64,000 bases of DNA from Parietaria judaica. Lineage: Eukaryota; Streptophyta; Magnoliopsida; Rosales; Urticaceae. A model generated the notes under the pieces. The model worked only from the letters and a program-made list of their open reading frames with translations, was not told the DNA's origin and did no database searches. The translations under genes and the position numbers were made by a program. The stretch is taken from assembly GCA_954871525.1 (NCBI GenBank), contig OX940863.1, forward strand, positions 26,920,001 through 26,984,000, in the 5' to 3' direction. Shown here piece after piece: positions 10,163-19,976 of this stretch (the stretch's first letter is position 1; each line of letters begins with the position of its first letter).

Positions 10163-12088
10163 GGTTTGGAGTGGGGACGACCAAACACTGCCCCCGTGTG
10201 GAACTTTTTTGACAAAGATCGGCGGGTGGAGAATGGCCAACGAATTAAACTCGCCACGTGCAAAAAGTGCGGCCGCACACTAGATGCGATGGGTGACCTG
10301 GGAACCGGCTACTTGAAACGACACGCAAGGGCATGCTTCCCGACCGGGGAGCTTGACGAGGTAAACACAGCACAGGTAAGTGCACTCACAACCCCAAATT
10401 TACGGAAATGGACACTCGAATGGATACTGTCTACGGGGGCACCGATGAGTTTGATGGAACATCCTGCGCATACACAATATATGCAAAGGATTAATCCGTC
10501 TTACCAACAGTTTTCCCATACGACGTATACTAGGGACATGGAACAAGCTTATGCTATGCAAAAAAACTATTTGGTCAAATTTTTTAAAATGTCTAGCATA
10601 AACGTTGCTTTCACGACCGACTTGTGGAGCGGTCCAATGCTAAACGATTATTTGAGTCTGACCGCTCATTACGTAGACGAAGATTGGGAGCCGTGTCAAA
10701 AACTTTTAAACCTAGCACCATTCGACTGTCGCCATACCGGCCAAAACATTTCCGATATATTAATAGAACTATTAAGTGATTGGGGTTTACAAAATCGTGT
10801 TATATCTATAACCTTAGATAATGCCGCAAACAATAATGCCGCTATTACTATCTTGGAGACTAGTTTGCCCGTTAATCAATTTCATAATACATCAACGGTG
10901 CGGTTGTCACATTATAAATTTAATCGCACGAACGGGCGAACGAGTAATTTCAAGTCACGTAGAAAAAATACGCGGCATTGTTGATTGGATAAGGCATTCT
11001 CAAACCACCAATAGGTGGAGACGATTTTGTAAAGATCACAATCATAAAGCTAACAGGTTCGGATTAGATAATAATACACGATGGAACTCAACGTATCTAA
11101 TGGTTTCAGTTGTGTGTAGACAGAGGCTACCGTTAGACCACTTCCTCCACTTGGAACTCGAGCCGTCAGCGCGAATCTCGGAGGCGGAATGGACAACCGC
11201 AGAAAAATTCACTAAATTTCTTAAACCGAAAAATTCACTAAATTTCTTAAACCGTTTTATGCTGTTACTTTAAATTTTTCAAACCAAAAATGCCCTTCTT
11301 TGAATCATGGGATCTCGGGTCTATTTGAAATTACTAACACTTTTTCAGAATTCGCAAACGACCCTATTATTGCTCCCCTGATTGAAGGAATGGTTGAAAA
11401 ACTCAAAATTTATTGGGATCCACCCCCTTTTTCGTATTGCTTCGGTTCTATATTAGACCCTCGTATTATGTTTACTTTCGGTCCAATAATGCTAGCAATC
11501 GGGCAAAACATAGGGGTGGATTACACTGATTACATTCCGGTTGTTAATGAAGCTTTTTATGAATTGTACAGGGAATACGACCGGCGGTTCCCACAGTTCA
11601 ACGCCGAGGAGGAGCGGCGGACAGTGATGCAAAGCCCAACCAAGTCCGCACTAGCGTTTAGCCGGAGGCTCAAGCAACGAATGGATCACGGTGAAGCAAC
11701 GGGATCTGGTTCGGCACCGTCACGGACGGAAGACACGGACGGCTTGCCAGAAGAAGACAAACAGTACTACGGCCTTCGCATCGACGACGAATCAGCTGAG
11801 TTCGATGTCATCAATTGGTGGAAGAATGAACGGGAAAGATTCCCGATATTGGCGAGAATGGCGAGGGATATACTGTCCATCCCCATTTCAAGCGTTGCTT
11901 CGGAGAGCGCATTCAGTACGGCTAAGAATATCATCGACGACCGGAGGTCGTCAATAACCGGCACACACCTCGAGCAAGCTGTGGTATTGAACGACTGGAT
12001 ATTCCACAACCCCGTAATCGTCCAACGGTCCGAACCAACCGAGCTTGAGCTTATGACACAAAGGTTTAATGATTGGTTCCCCGAGTGA
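10163..12088 (+). pseudogene. hAT transposase (BED finger, DDE core, dimerisation domain), frameshifted
   Basis: Three overlapping open pieces (10166-10984, 10821-11273, 11300-12088) form one transposase. It begins with a BED zinc finger (CKKCG ... HARAC, about 10260-10335). FTTDLWSG at about 10612 is the hAT catalytic region and LDNAANN at about 10815 a second conserved block. Near the C-terminus, SVASESAFSTAK and DDRRSSI (about 11890-11955) are the hAT dimerisation domain. The first shift lies at 10881-10892 and fits a 7-base gain. The second is a 26-bp tandem duplication (11203-11228 repeated at 11229-11254). Otherwise the reading is well preserved, so loss of function looks fairly recent. 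TGA ends the protein at 12086-12088. Confidence 0.9.
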
Positions 12089-12679
12089 TGCAATGTAACG
12101 CCAATAATGATGTGCTCTTTCCTCTCTTGGTTTTATTCCCTAAGGAGGGTTTTACAAGAGAGGTTTTAGTGAGGCATCTTGTAATATTAACACTGAATAT
12201 TTACAGCTTTCTTCCACCTTATTGTAATATTCACAATGAATAATACAACTCTATTTTTTTATATCTCGTTTTGTCATATTTATTTATTTCTTATTGAATT
12301 TTTAAAAATTATTAATATGTTACAAATGAATATTTTTTAACATATCTTACCAATTAAAAATTAACATATAAAGTATAAATAATAAATTATAACATACTTA
12401 AATATTAATTTAGAAATAAATAAAGTATAAATAATAATTTTAAATAATGTAACACTTAAATTCGGATAAAAACAAATAAAATTAAACATTGGAAACAAAC
12501 ATTGAACTTTTGCCGCAACCCTTTTTCTAGTCCACTTCCTCCCTTCCTCTTCAAATCGCGACTTGGTCGCGATTGACCACGACGCCACACGCCGCGACGC
12601 ATCGCGACGTTTCTCCTCGCGATTTTGGCGGCCACGTCGCTACGCGCCGCGACGTCGCCATGTGCAGCACTATATTCCT

Positions 12680-13079
12680 CTGTTAATGAACTTGTTGTGA
12701 GTCACATGTTTACCGAAAGTGACTGCATCAACCATTGCCTGCATTCTATTCTTCTAAATGAATAAATCTCAGCCATTGAAGTACTGGATAATATGTGTCA
12801 TGTCACTTTCTTTTACAATCTCTTTTGGAACATCTGAATTTGAAAAAAAAAAAAAAAAAGTTACATTCTTGGTGATCGTGAGTCTACCGAGTGTAACTTC
12901 TAAAAAAAAAAAAAAAAGGATTCACGGTGAAAAATATACATAGATCTATGTGGGTTGCATGTCATCAACTTCAAAAAATGACCATAATAGTAACTAAAGT
13001 ACTTTTTAAGTAGTTGACATGTATTTTTATTCAAATTTTATTTGATGAGATTAGTCAAATGTCTTATAGGCATGGTTTA
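12680..13079. other. Intergenic, nothing recognised
   Basis: AT-rich spacer with two A-tracts (about 12843-12860 and 12902-12917) flanking a short stretch. No gene or clear repeat. Confidence 0.5.
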
Positions 13080-13852
13080 ACTGCCCAGGTCGCCTTGCCA
13101 CATCATTAATTGCCATTTGGAATTTTAATTATTTTTCTTAAAAAAAATTAATGATTAATTATTTTTACAATAATTTTGTAGCACTCCATAATTTCGGAAT
13201 ATTTGGTTCAGAAATATATTTTTTAAATGTGACAAAAAAAAAAGTATTAAATTCATACCTGAATTCGGAACATTTTTTTGTCACATAGCCAATTTTTTTC
13301 GAATCAAATTTTTCAAAATTACTAAAATTTATGAGATGCAAAAGAAAAGACGTGACAATGGTAATGCACCTAAATAGTTAGTATTAGCTTAAAACCATAA
13401 ATAAGATTTTGGCTTCGGTTTTTCCAAATCCGAATATATCTCGAACTAAAATATTATGTTCCGAAAAAAAAATTCCAATTATTTGGTCTCGGAACAAAAA
13501 AAAAAAAATTAGTTCCAACTTTTTTTTGGTTCTGTGAAAAAAATATTCTTAATTAGGTTCCGAAATGTTTTTGGTTCCGTGACAAATAAATTTGGTTTTG
13601 ATTTTTTTTTCTTCCAAAACTATTTTTTCGAATTTTTCAGAACTAAAATAGTTTGTTTTGGATTTTTTTTAACTAAAAAATCCAGATCCATAACATTTCT
13701 ATGGTATACCATATTTATAGAGTGCCACCAAAATTGTTACAAATATAATTGATCATTAAAAAATAATAATATTATGAAAGAAAAAAAATTGCAACATTGC
13801 ACTGCCACGTGGTGATTTAATTGCATGGCAAGGCCACGTGGGCAGTCAAGCT
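13080..13852. mobile_element. Fold-back or MITE-like element
   Basis: The left end ACTGCCCAGGTCGCCTTGCC is matched in inverted form by the right end, which reads inward ACTGCCCACGTGGCCTTGCC (13808-13852); similarity extends about 40 bp. The interior is AT-rich with homopolymer runs and no coding potential. I found no convincing target duplication, so superfamily and exact ends are open. Confidence 0.6.
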
Positions 13853-13881
13853 ACATGCATTTGGCGTTTGACTAAGACCAT

Positions 13882-14579
13882 TGTAGAGGGCGATTTTACT
13901 CACCGTGCAGTCACAGAGATAATCGAAAATAATAGATAATTATAAATAATACGAATATCTCTGATTTATTATAATTTCGAGAGGACCCGGTTTCTTCCGT
14001 TTGATAGCTTGGACAATCGAAGATTACACCCTCTACCCCTTGGGAAATCGAGAATAATATGAATAATCAGACTCGAAGACTCAAGGATTTATTCTCTCAA
14101 AACTCACGGTAATATTGGATACTGAACACTGGATACTGAATGAATCAATTATGCTAAGTTTACATTCGTATATATAGGCTTGAAAGTCTTCTAGAATATT
14201 CCTCAAATCTTGCTAGGGTTTCCTTTTGTTTCGCTATGATCGTGGTTGACTTCCTTATTTTGCGTTGGATATCCCACGAAATCTTTAACCGAATAACCCA
14301 ATCTTCCCTTCTTTCTCGCGATCTCGAATGAATATCTTTTAATACGAATAGGCTTTCTCGAAGAGCTTTCTCCGATGAGCTTCCTTTCTCGCGATGAGGT
14401 GTTGGGCTGGCTTGGTCGGATGATGACTTTCCATGGGCTTCGCTTGTTGGGCCTTATTTCTTCTGCTCCTTGATGGGCCTGAACTACTTAGGTAGTCGTT
14501 CCCTTGTTTTTACGTCGTTTACTTCATAAACGACAAAGGGTAGTGTTAGGGAAAGATTTGACAAAATCTGACCTTAACA
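13882..14579 (-). repeat. 3' LTR of the Ty3 element
   Basis: In element orientation it starts TGTTAAGG (14579) and ends CTCTACA (13882). The minus-strand TATA-like TATATATAC lies at 14169-14178. It differs from the 5' LTR at three places (near 13917, 14227 and 14563). Confidence 0.95.
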
Positions 14580-14600
14580 GTTAGTCCCCTATTTTATCGA
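14580..14600 (-). other. Polypurine tract of the Ty3 element
   Basis: On the minus strand AAATAGGGGACTAAC abuts the 3' LTR. The related, truncated Ty3 element has the very similar GAGGGGCTAA in the same position (55899-55908, plus strand). Confidence 0.7.
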
Positions 14601-14996
14601 GTGTGAAGCAGTTGATAAAATAAAACAGGATTTATCTCCGATAAGGTTTTTGTCCGATGAAGTATTTTTTCTCGATGACGTTTTTCCTCGAAGAGGTTCT
14701 TCCTCGATGAGGTTTTCCCTCGAAGAGGTTGTGTCCTTCGGGGACTCTTCCACTTCTTGCACGCTCACGGATGTCCTCGAGTTCCAACGTAGCGCTGATT
14801 GGGCGCGATTCTCCAGGCTGTCAGATCTTGGAAATCGTCGTCAATCATTTCGCATTAAATGCGGGGTTTTCTCGCACTCGAGTGCCTTCGAGCTTCGCAC
14901 CGATTCTTTTAATCTTCACCGTTGGATGAATTTTCCCGCTTCGAACCTGGGCCGTCGGATCTGGATGTGCCTTTCCATCTTCCGCCTGCCTCTTTC

Positions 14997-15004
14997 TATA
15001 AATT
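14997..15004 (+). promoter_or_regulatory. TATA box for the opposite-strand gene
   Basis: TATAAATT lies 149 bp upstream of the ATG at 15146, between the 3' LTR and the plus-strand gene. A CT-rich leader follows. It suggests this gene has its own promoter rather than relying on read-through from host DNA. Confidence 0.55.
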
Positions 15005-15145
15005 TAAAACCTCGCCTTTGACTTAAACACTTCGTTTCAGACTTCTCTCCAAATCCTCTCTGCAACTTTCTTTCCCGACTTCCTTCTTCTCCAGAAAATC
15101 TTCAAACTCTCTTTCCGTCCAAATTCTTCTTTTCCGATCAAGAAA

Positions 15146-18100
15146 ATGTCGAATCCGGGAAAGATCTTCAAGACTCGTTCGCCGAAGTCTATAATGACGG
15201 AGAAGCATCTCGAGGATTTGAAGAAGCACTATGTGGACTCCAATCCTTGCTACCTGCGTCTCCCCAAATCCGGCGAGCTTGGCGACGAGCCTCCGGAAGG
15301 GTACATCACACTGTACGAACACTTCTTCCGGTCGGTGGAACTGCACCTTCCACTGCCTCACCTCATCGTGAGCTTCCTCCATGCGTACAATATGCCGATC
15401 AGTCAGGTTAGCCCTAACTCTCTTCGCCTTCTTGTCTGCACCATGGCCATCGCTCTCGAGCAGAAAGTGGCTCTGACCCTGGAGGATTTGATGCGGCTCT
15501 TCAAGTGGTCGAAGAATTCAAAGAATCTGGGCCGTTTTTTCCTCTCCTCCGCCGCGGGTGTCCACGTCATCACCCACACGCCGAACAATGAGTCCGAGTG
15601 GGAGAATAGGTATTTCTTCGCGCATCTCGATCGTCGCACCCTCGGGCCGCATTGGGAAGCGCTTCCCACCAAGTGGGTCGACGAGAAAGAAGTGCCGAGA
15701 TTCAGGCCCATCGCAAATAAAGAGGACGACGAGCGCTTCGCTGGGGTCGTTCGGGCTCTGCTGGAAAATCCTCGTCGGAATTGGACGACGGACTTCTTCG
15801 GGACCCGTGTTCAAGAGTCCGGGCTCTACCAGCTCTGCCACATCGTGGGGAGACCACCGGCATCTTTGTGGCCTGTCGGATTCCGCCTCGAAGAGGTCAA
15901 AGACGCGGACCCCTCGTCCCCCGCTGTTCGGATATCTCCTAAGCCGAAGAAGAGAACTCAAAAGTCCACCCGTGGATCATCGGAGCCACGACAATGTCAA
16001 GGCCAAGATCCAGGACAAGGCCAAAATCCAAGACAAGGCCAAGATCCAGGACAAGGAGGTGGGTCCTCCGATTCTCGTCGGGATCTGTCGAAGGCTGGCT
16101 TCTTGGGCATCGGCCCTCGGACCGGTGCTGACCGGTTTGTTTCAAGTGATAAAGCTCTTCCTCCGAAGAGCAGTTCGGAAAGGCGGACAAAGCATAAGCA
16201 CGACGCTGGTGCTTCTCGCTCTTCGGGGATATCGACTTCCTCGGGGGCGACTCGCCCTCGGGATTCATCTCGTCTTTCGGAGAGCCGTCGCGAATCCGAG
16301 TCCCAGACTTCCTCGCGGGAAACTTCTCGCGAGAAAGTTATCTTGAAAAGGAAAACCGCTGAAGGGGTACGCGACGCTCCTCCTCCGAAGAGGAATAAGA
16401 CTTCCGAGTCGTCTGAGGAGATAGATGCAACTCCTTCGGCTCCGGAGACTGTCACCGTCGCTTCTCGCGAGGGGACTGTTCCCGCCGAGGCGATCGCGTC
16501 GACCGCTCTTGCTTCGACTCCTCCGTCCGAGACCGGTGGAAGCATCGATGGGGCTCATGGGACCCTTCGTCCTTCTCCCACTTCTCGGGAGCGGTTCCGC
16601 TTTGATGATGACTTTATCGATTTAGTGTCGTCGATGGATCTCTCGGCCTCCGAGGTAGCTTTTACTTCTTTTCCCTCTTCATTTTTCATGATGCTTGCAC
16701 ATTTCGGGTATCTAATGCATACTTCGGTATATACTTTTCTCGTAATTTCAGATTCCGGCTTGCGCCGACGCGCCTCCTTGCTTGGAGGTTCCTTCTTCAG
16801 TACCTCCCGCACCTGCCGCGGAAGGACTTTCAGTCGCCGTTCCTACGGCTGACGAGGAGGGCTTGTTGCTCGAAGGGGCACTTGATGCCGCCGACGCGCC
16901 CCTCGTCCTGGAGCCCGTCGGGCGGCCCGGCGCTTCGGAGGGGGTTTCTCTTCCTTCCGAAGAGGTTTTGGTCGGGGGCCATCCCGAGGGAGGGGATGGC
17001 CTCGTTGCGGACGTCGTTCATCCCGGCGTATCTACTCATCCCGAAGTGCCTCGTCCGGAGGGCGCTTTGGAGCCGACCGACGCTGTCGGCGCCTCTGGGG
17101 CTAGTGCCTCCTCTCCCGACGATGACGGGATTTCTTTCTCTCCGCTTCCAAAGTTTCTTCCCAACTCCGGGCCGGGAGGCTTTTCTCTCCCTCCTTGGGA
17201 GCGATTTCCGGCAGCTCCTACTCCGGAGTCTCCGCCGGAAGAGTGGAAAGCATACTCGCTCCGGGTCCTTCGGGACCTATTTTGGCCCGAGCCTTCGGGG
17301 AACACCGGCTTGTCTCTGAGCCAGATCAGGGGCTATGGCCGGGCTGCCTCTACGCTTTTTCAGGCTCTCGCCCGCTTCAACACCATTATTCTTAACGAGA
17401 ATGGCGGCAGAGGCGAGAGCGCTCAGGAGTTAAACGACCTCCGGGCTAAACTTGCCGACACAGAATCGCTCCTCGGGGTTTCCGTTCTCGGAGAGCGCAA
17501 ATATCGGGAAGCGGCCGAGCGAACTTCCGATGAGCTGGAGGTCGCGAGGGCCAAATTGGCGAAGGAGGCTTCGCTTCGCCAAGCTCAAGAAAAAGAGCTC
17601 GCCGAGTGCAAGGCTAGGGCCGAGGCAGAGGTTGCGGCGCTGAAGGCCGAGTTAGATGGGGAGCACAGGCGTCACTCCATGATAGTGGAGAGCTACGAGA
17701 AGCATCTCGAAGCGAAGAAGTGGCGGCTGGCTAAGATCAGCGAAGCGGTGGGCGTGCCTGTCGAGCAGGAGAGTCGGCTTGCCTCGCGAGTGGCCTCGTG
17801 CTTAAAACGCCTCGGCAAAGAGCTCGAGGTATCACAGACGGAGGCGAAGTCTGAGCGCGAAGCACGCCTACACCTCTTCGAGAAGGCTCAAGACAAAGCG
17901 CAACGTGCCTTGGCGAGGTATAAGGCCCTGGAGGAGTCCATCAATTTCCATCGTCGCTCCGCCGCATATGGGGCCAACGCTAGCCTTCTTGAGAAGGTTC
18001 CTCCCACGGCGACCATTGGGAGTCTTCTGCCTCGTCTTCCGAAATACAAGACTATCTCTGAAGAGAGTGAGGCTAAAGCCCGCGAGCTGGACGACAAGTC

Positions 18101-18335
18101 TCTACCTGACCCTGATTCTCCTCCGCTCACCCCCGGTGCTCCTTCTTCCGCTGGTATCGATTGGGCGGCTTGCTTCGTAGTTGGAGCTGCCTCTTCGGAC
18201 TCCGATGGCCTCGATGAGTACGGGACCAACGATGGGGTCGTCACCTCTACCGATGGAGCGGTTGGTACCGAAGCGGTCACTTCTACCGTCGAGGGGGTTA
18301 CCAACGAAGCGGTAGGGGGGAAGGAAGGCTCTTAG
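15146..18335 (+). CDS. Opposite-strand gene of the Ty3 element (Transposase_28-like domain plus coiled coil)
   Basis: Two exons, 15146-16654 (503 codons) and 16752-18335 (527 codons plus stop), join in phase 0 across a 97-bp GT-AG intron; predicted product 1030 aa. The N-terminal 250 residues (PEGYITLYEHF at 50-60, LTLEDLMRLF at 110-119, ENRYFFAHLD at 153-162, RNWTTDFF at 211-218) resemble the plant 'putative gypsy type transposon' domain (Pfam Transposase_28); that match is from memory. A Gln/Gly/Pro repeat (about 285-305) and a long Ser/Arg-rich region follow. The second exon is acidic and proline-rich, then has a coiled coil (about 730-840, SDELEVARAKLAKEASLRQA). The gene is transcribed away from the 3' LTR and against gag-pol. 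Function is unknown; DNA or Gag binding are guesses. Confidence 0.85.
16655..16751 (+). other. Intron of the opposite-strand gene
   Basis: GAG/GTAGCT donor and TTTCAG/ATT acceptor, 97 bp, AT-rich and pyrimidine-rich before the acceptor. Without splicing the first frame runs only to 16852 and loses the coiled-coil half. Borders are canonical only on the plus strand, which argues for a genuine plus-strand transcript. Confidence 0.8.
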
Positions 18336-18502
18336 GCCTTTTCTTGTAGCTTTCCTATGTACATTATTCGCATTGTCTTTGTAATTTCTTCGACGGATTT
18401 TATTAATGAAAAGAACTCTCTTTGGCTTCAATTTGTTGTTTCCGTACTTGTTGCTTCTCTTGTGTTCCTGTCATTATTTCCTGGCTAAACTCCTTTTCTC
18501 AG

Positions 18503-18841
18503 GGTGACGAATTCTTCTATACTTCGGAGCCGCTGTTTTACTATGAAGATATGCTAGCTTCTTTCCTCGCGGTCGACGATGAACATCCCGCCATCCTCGA
18601 GGAGTTTGTCCAAGATATGATAAGGCGTGCGGCTGCCTCTCTTTCCGGAGTTGCGTTCGACGAGACTCCCCTTAGTCCTTCTTCGGCCTATGTGATCGAA
18701 TTTATGATGTTGAGGCCTGTAAATTATGCCGCCGTAGAAGATCTTCTTCGGGACGTCCTCTCCGAGAATGGGGAGTTCGTCATAGAACAGATTGCCGATA
18801 GGGTAGTTCGGGAGGATTCGCCTTCCCCTGCTGTATCTTGA
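18503..18841 (+). CDS. Possible third exon of the opposite-strand gene
   Basis: An open stretch begins right after TTTTCTCAG at 18502 with GDEFFYTSEPLFYYEDM and ends at a TGA at 18841. It is in phase 0 with a candidate donor at 18311/18312 (GCG/GTAGGG), so splicing out 18312-18502 would replace the last residues of exon 2 with about 112 acidic residues. The alternative is that exon 2 ends at 18335 and polyadenylates near 18410. AATAAATTGT follows the second stop at once. I recognise no domain here. Confidence 0.5.
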   Translation, partial: GDEFFYTSEPLFYYEDMLASFLAVDDEHPAILEEFVQDMIRRAAASLSGVAFDETPLSPSSAYVIEFMMLRPVNYAAVEDLLRDVLSENGEFVIEQIADRVVREDSPSPAVS

Positions 18842-18939
18842 ATAAATTGTATAATGTATTGTGCTTGTAATGAAATTTCATCAATGGAATCTATTGACTT
18901 TTGCATACTATCGATGATGTATGGGAGTATGTGTACTCC

Positions 18940-18942
<3 letters not shown>

Positions 18943-18975
<33 letters not shown>

Positions 18976-19678
18976 CGATGAGCTTGTCGGTGTGCACCGG
19001 GCTCTGTCGCGATGAAGTGCTTGGCACTGATTTTGCTATGCTTTCTATTCTTGGCTCTTTTGCCGTAGTGATATTTTGCTTGGCCCATTTGCCATAGTAG
19101 TTCTTTGTAATGTTCGTCGATGAGCTTGTCGGTATGCACCGGGCTCTGTCGCGATGAAGTGCTTGGCACTGATTTGCCGGCGATGAGCTTGTCGGTATGC
19201 ACCGGGCTCTGTCGCGATGAAGTGCTTGGCACTGATTTGCCGGCGATGAGCTTGTCGGTATGCACCGGGCTCTGTCGCGATGAAGTGCTGGGCACTGATT
19301 TGCTGGCGATGAGCTTGTCGGTATGCACCGGGCTCTGTCGCGATGTATCGATCGAAATTTGCGCCGGAGCGGCTTTGTATTTTCCTTTGATTTGTCGGCG
19401 ATGAGCTTGTCGGTATGCACCGGGCTCTGTCGCGATGAAGTGCTTGGCACTGTTTTGTCGGCGATGAGCTTGTCGGTATGCACCGGGCTCTGTCGCGATG
19501 TATCGATCGAAATTTGCGCCGGAGCGGCTTTGTATTTTTCTTTGATTTGTCGGCGATGAGCTTGTCGGTATGCACCGGGCTCTGTCGCGATGAAGTGCTT
19601 GGCACTGTTTTGTCGGCGATGAGCTTGTCGGTATGCACCGGGCTCTGTCGCGATGAAGTGCTTGGCACTGTTCTCTTG

Positions 19679-19709
<31 letters not shown>
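18943..19709. repeat. 63/92-bp tandem array flanked by T-tracts
   Basis: Nine copies of a unit starting CGATGAGCTTGTCGG (18976, 19118, 19181, 19244, 19307, 19399, 19462, 19554, 19617). The spacing is mostly 63 bp; two units are 92 bp and carry a TCGATCGAAATTTGCGCC variant tail, and the first is 142 bp. T-runs of about 30 bases lie at each side (18943-18973, 19682-19709). The array separates the ends of pol and of the opposite-strand gene, which converge on it. Long open frames on either strand here are products of the repeat, not genes. Confidence 0.9.
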
Positions 19710-19976
19710 GATACGTGTTTATTTGAGTCAGCGATAGAATATTGTCTTAAAAGACGAGCCTCATTAAACCCTTCGAGTCCCCCGATGGGTGCGGCTCGCG
19801 AGGGAAGAGTACTCCATGTTGTATTGAATAAGGCCGGAGCCAATCGCGCGGATCCCGAACAAGTAGGGTCGGGAGTCCCCTGTTAAATAAACTTTAAAAT
19901 GGAATGTAAAAACTTAAGAAAAATAGAAAGGAAAACTTAACTAAAAACCGAAATCGTAAGGCGTCGATGACGCTCT

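Larger units (their letters stand above)
8256..12671 (+). mobile_element. hAT element B, nearly complete, Ac-like
   Basis: A perfect 8-bp target duplication ATATTCCT flanks it (8248-8255 and 12672-12679). Terminal inverted repeats read inward AGAGCTGCACAAGAAACGTC on the left and AGTGCTGCACATGGCGACGT on the right. Subterminal zones (8270-8390 and 12555-12660) are packed with TCGCGA and CGCGACG motifs. Inside are a TATA box (TATAAATA, 8637-8644), a CT-rich leader, a first coding segment, a long non-coding block and the main transposase region. At 4416 bp it has the size of an autonomous hAT, but the transposase is frameshifted. Confidence 0.93.

Noticed and set aside
18974..19681. Regular repeats resembling a CRISPR array
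   Set aside because: Units are near-identical along their whole length with no unique spacers, and the context is a plant retrotransposon.
18908..19843. 311-aa frame on the minus strand across the tandem array, and overlapping frames on both strands
   Set aside because: Its length comes from the 63-bp repeat (a multiple of three) and the flanking homopolymers translating as Lys or Phe runs; no domain.
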